Source: Desulfobacterales bacterium
Lineage (GTDB): Bacteria; Desulfobacterota; DSM-4660; Desulfatiglandales; Desulfatiglandaceae
Direction of reading: 5' to 3'
Length of the DNA stretch: 6,835 bases
Assembly: GCA_021107495.1 (NCBI GenBank)
Contig: JAIOSR010000554.1
Span: 1 to 6,835, forward strand
Below are positions 5,405 to 6,835 of this stretch, one piece after another; the first letter of the stretch is position 1; each line of letters begins with the position of its first letter. Both the position numbers and the translations under genes were made by a program. The notes below the pieces were generated by a model. It searched no databases, had not been told where the DNA came from, and saw only the letters and a list, made by a program, of their open reading frames with translations.

Positions 5405-6253
5405 ATGCAGGATGAAATGCAGACGGTACAAAAAATTCTCGGCATAGTTATCGATTTTTTTGTAAATTACAGTTTCCAGGTTGTCGCAGCGGTATTCATT
5501 CTTATCGCCGGTTTTATAGTTGCCCGGTCAGTGGCTTCGTTTTTGATGAAACGTTTTGAGAGGAAAAATTTCGACATTACCCTGTCAAAATTCACTATCG
5601 GCGCATTAAAGATCACCATCATCTCCTTCGCGATCATTATTGCCCTCGGTAAGTTTGGTATTACCATAGCGCCATTTGTAGCAGCCCTGGCTGCTATGGC
5701 CTTTGGTGCAAGTTTTGCGATCCAGGGGCCGCTCTCAAACTATGGAGCGGGTCTTGTAATTATTCTCACCCGGCCGTTCGTTGTCGGCAACACAATCAGT
5801 GTTGCAGGGACCAGCGGTGTCGTCGAGGAAATCAAGCTCGGCGCGACGATCCTGACAGACGAAGACGGGGTGACAATCACCATACCCAACAAGCATGTCG
5901 TGGGCGAGATCCTCCATAACTCGGAAGAGAGAAAAATTGTGGAAAAAGTCGTGGGGATCAGTTATGGAAGCGACCCGGAAAAGGCCATCGGAATAGTAAA
6001 AAAGGCTTTGGACGGTTTTCAGGAAATTTCCAAAGAGCCTGACCCTCAGGTCGGAATTCAGGAATTTGCTGATTCTTCAATCAATATTGGTTTCCGTTAC
6101 TGGGTGCCTACAAAGAGTTATTTTCAGACGCTTTACAGGGTAAATTTTGCAATCTACAAGGGCCTGAAAGAGGGAAGTATTGAGATTCCTTTTCCACAAA
6201 GAGACGTTCATGTGGTTTCGTCATCAGGGCAATCCTTGTCGCCGACTCAGTAA
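5405..6253 (+). CDS. mscS: Small-conductance mechanosensitive channel, MscS family
   Basis: This 282-residue inner-membrane protein is close to the 286 residues of E. coli MscS. Such channels open under membrane tension to release solutes after osmotic downshock and assemble as heptamers. Helices lie at about 23-45 (TM1) and 64-82 (TM2). The pore helix TM3, about 86-121, has the expected Ala/Gly-rich face FVAALAAMAFGASFAIQGPL (91-110), and SNYGAGLVIILTRPF (111-125) leads into the cytoplasmic beta domain. That domain shows VAGTSGVVEEI (133-143), TIPNKHVVG (159-167) and the later VGISYGSDPEKA (183-194). The end is the beta-barrel strand IEIPFPQRDVHV (259-270). The gene is monocistronic as far as visible and converges on the hydrolase downstream with 30 bases between stops. 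Nothing is missing from the family core. Confidence 0.95.
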   Translation: MQDEMQTVQKILGIVIDFFVNYSFQVVAAVFILIAGFIVARSVASFLMKRFERKNFDITLSKFTIGALKITIISFAIIIALGKFGITIAPFVAALAAMAFGASFAIQGPLSNYGAGLVIILTRPFVVGNTISVAGTSGVVEEIKLGATILTDEDGVTITIPNKHVVGEILHNSEERKIVEKVVGISYGSDPEKAIGIVKKALDGFQEISKEPDPQVGIQEFADSSINIGFRYWVPTKSYFQTLYRVNFAIYKGLKEGSIEIPFPQRDVHVVSSSGQSLSPTQ

Positions 6254-6283
6254 ATTACAGATCATTTTATAAATATTAAAGAG

Positions 6284-6835
6284 TTATTGAAAAAAGGGAT
6301 TTGATTTTTGTTCCCTGTCTATGGTGCTCGCAGGGCCATGGCCGGGATATATGCGCAAATTCCCGTCAAGGGATAAAACCTTTGACCGGACCCCTTCAAT
6401 CAGGGCCCGGTGGTCGCCTCCGGGAAAATCGGTTCTCCCTATGGAACCCGCGAAAATCGAATCCCCCGTAAACACGGCACCGGGAGTTTGATAACAGACC
6501 CCGCCGGGAGAATGCCCCGGGGTATGAAGGACTTTTATGGTGTATGTGCCTAATTGGAGTTCCTCTCCTTCGTTCACCCGGGCATCGGGAGGAAATCCGA
6601 GGCCCGATATATCGAGCGGATGGATATAAACCGGGGCCCCTGTGATCTTCCTCAATTCGCCGGCCCCTCCCACATGGTCGATGTGGCCATGGGTTATGAG
6701 GATATATCTTATCTTGAGGCCGGTTTCCGTTATAGCATTGACGATTCGAAACACCTCGTCACCGGGATCAATAACAAGTCCGTCCATTGTCTTTTTGCAT
6801 CCAAGGATGTAGCAATTTGACTGGTATGGGCCGAC
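6284..6835 (-). CDS. Glyoxalase II-like metallo-beta-lactamase-fold hydrolase (N-terminus cut by window edge)
   Basis: The frame is open from the right edge to TAA at 6284-6286. It gives 183 residues that begin VGPYQSNCYILGCKKT, a typical glyoxalase II-type first strand. ATG 6787 lies inside the domain and is not the true start; a few N-terminal residues are probably missing. In window numbering the dinuclear metal ligands are THGHIDH (48-54: His49, His51, Asp53, His54), His108 in HTPGHSPGG, Asp125 in TGDSIF and His166 in YPGHGP. GSIGRTDFPGGD (130-141) is characteristic of short members such as YcbL. At about 190-210 residues it lacks the substrate-binding helical domain of full glyoxalase II, so activity on acylglutathione-like thioesters is plausible but the natural substrate is uncertain. 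It converges with mscS. Confidence 0.92.
   Translation of the reverse strand, partial: VGPYQSNCYILGCKKTMDGLVIDPGDEVFRIVNAITETGLKIRYILITHGHIDHVGGAGELRKITGAPVYIHPLDISGLGFPPDARVNEGEELQLGTYTIKVLHTPGHSPGGVCYQTPGAVFTGDSIFAGSIGRTDFPGGDHRALIEGVRSKVLSLDGNLRIYPGHGPASTIDREQKSNPFFQ
6289..6316 (-). terminator. Weak possible terminator overlapping the hydrolase 3' end
   Basis: On the minus strand AGGGA (6316-6312) can pair with TCCCT (6299-6295) across a 12-base loop, and the hairpin is followed by a run of T residues. It lies inside the last codons of the gene, just before the stop. The 5-bp stem is short, so this is a low-confidence call. Confidence 0.3.

Noticed and set aside
5331..5405. Read-through of TGA 5331 as selenocysteine, since the frame stays open to 5403
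   Set aside because: No conserved selenoprotein motif and no visible SECIS-like hairpin just after the TGA; the downstream residues are unremarkable.

Overview
The window looks like a stretch of chromosome from an anaerobic bacterium, most likely Desulfobacterota (Deltaproteobacteria) or a relative. That guess rests on intermediate base composition, two genes of the C_GCAxxG_C_C putative redox-protein family (common in strict anaerobes), a stand-alone NFACT-R protein and a crotonase paralog. No rRNA, tRNA or CRISPR is visible, and the taxonomic guess cannot be tested from the window alone.

Layout, left to right, all on the plus strand except the last gene. (1) The last 20 codons of an unidentified gene overlap, through TAATG, a small stand-alone NFACT-R (DUF814) protein. 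A possible hairpin terminator follows. (2) A 327-base gap holds what appears to be a 144-bp miniature transposable element (581-724). It has imperfect 22-bp terminal inverted repeats and is bracketed by a perfect 8-bp direct repeat, TATACAGT. It lies 68 bp upstream of a GTG-started crotonase-family gene whose two catalytic-glutamate positions appear to be replaced. (3) A 273-base gap carries a good sigma70-type promoter for a 14-helix DHA2-type MFS exporter. (4) An AT-rich inverted repeat that could be an operator precedes a cluster of a C_GCAxxG_C_C protein, a small VOC/glyoxalase-fold protein with an intact H-E-H-E metal site, and a second, N-terminally extended C_GCAxxG_C_C protein. (5) A 306-base gap holds a 28-codon ORF with a very strong Shine-Dalgarno, possibly the start of a frameshifted small gene. 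(6) An MscS-type mechanosensitive channel converges on a glyoxalase II-like metallo-beta-lactamase-fold hydrolase, whose N-terminus runs off the right edge.

The genes do not form one obvious pathway. The most coherent unit is the redox/VOC cluster at 3319-5095, possibly led by the exporter. Two cysteine-rich paralogs flanking a metal-site VOC protein suggest a thiol, metal or oxidant-related function, but this is inference. The flanking channel and hydrolase look like ordinary housekeeping genes. The strongest unreported-looking item is the miniature element at 581-724.
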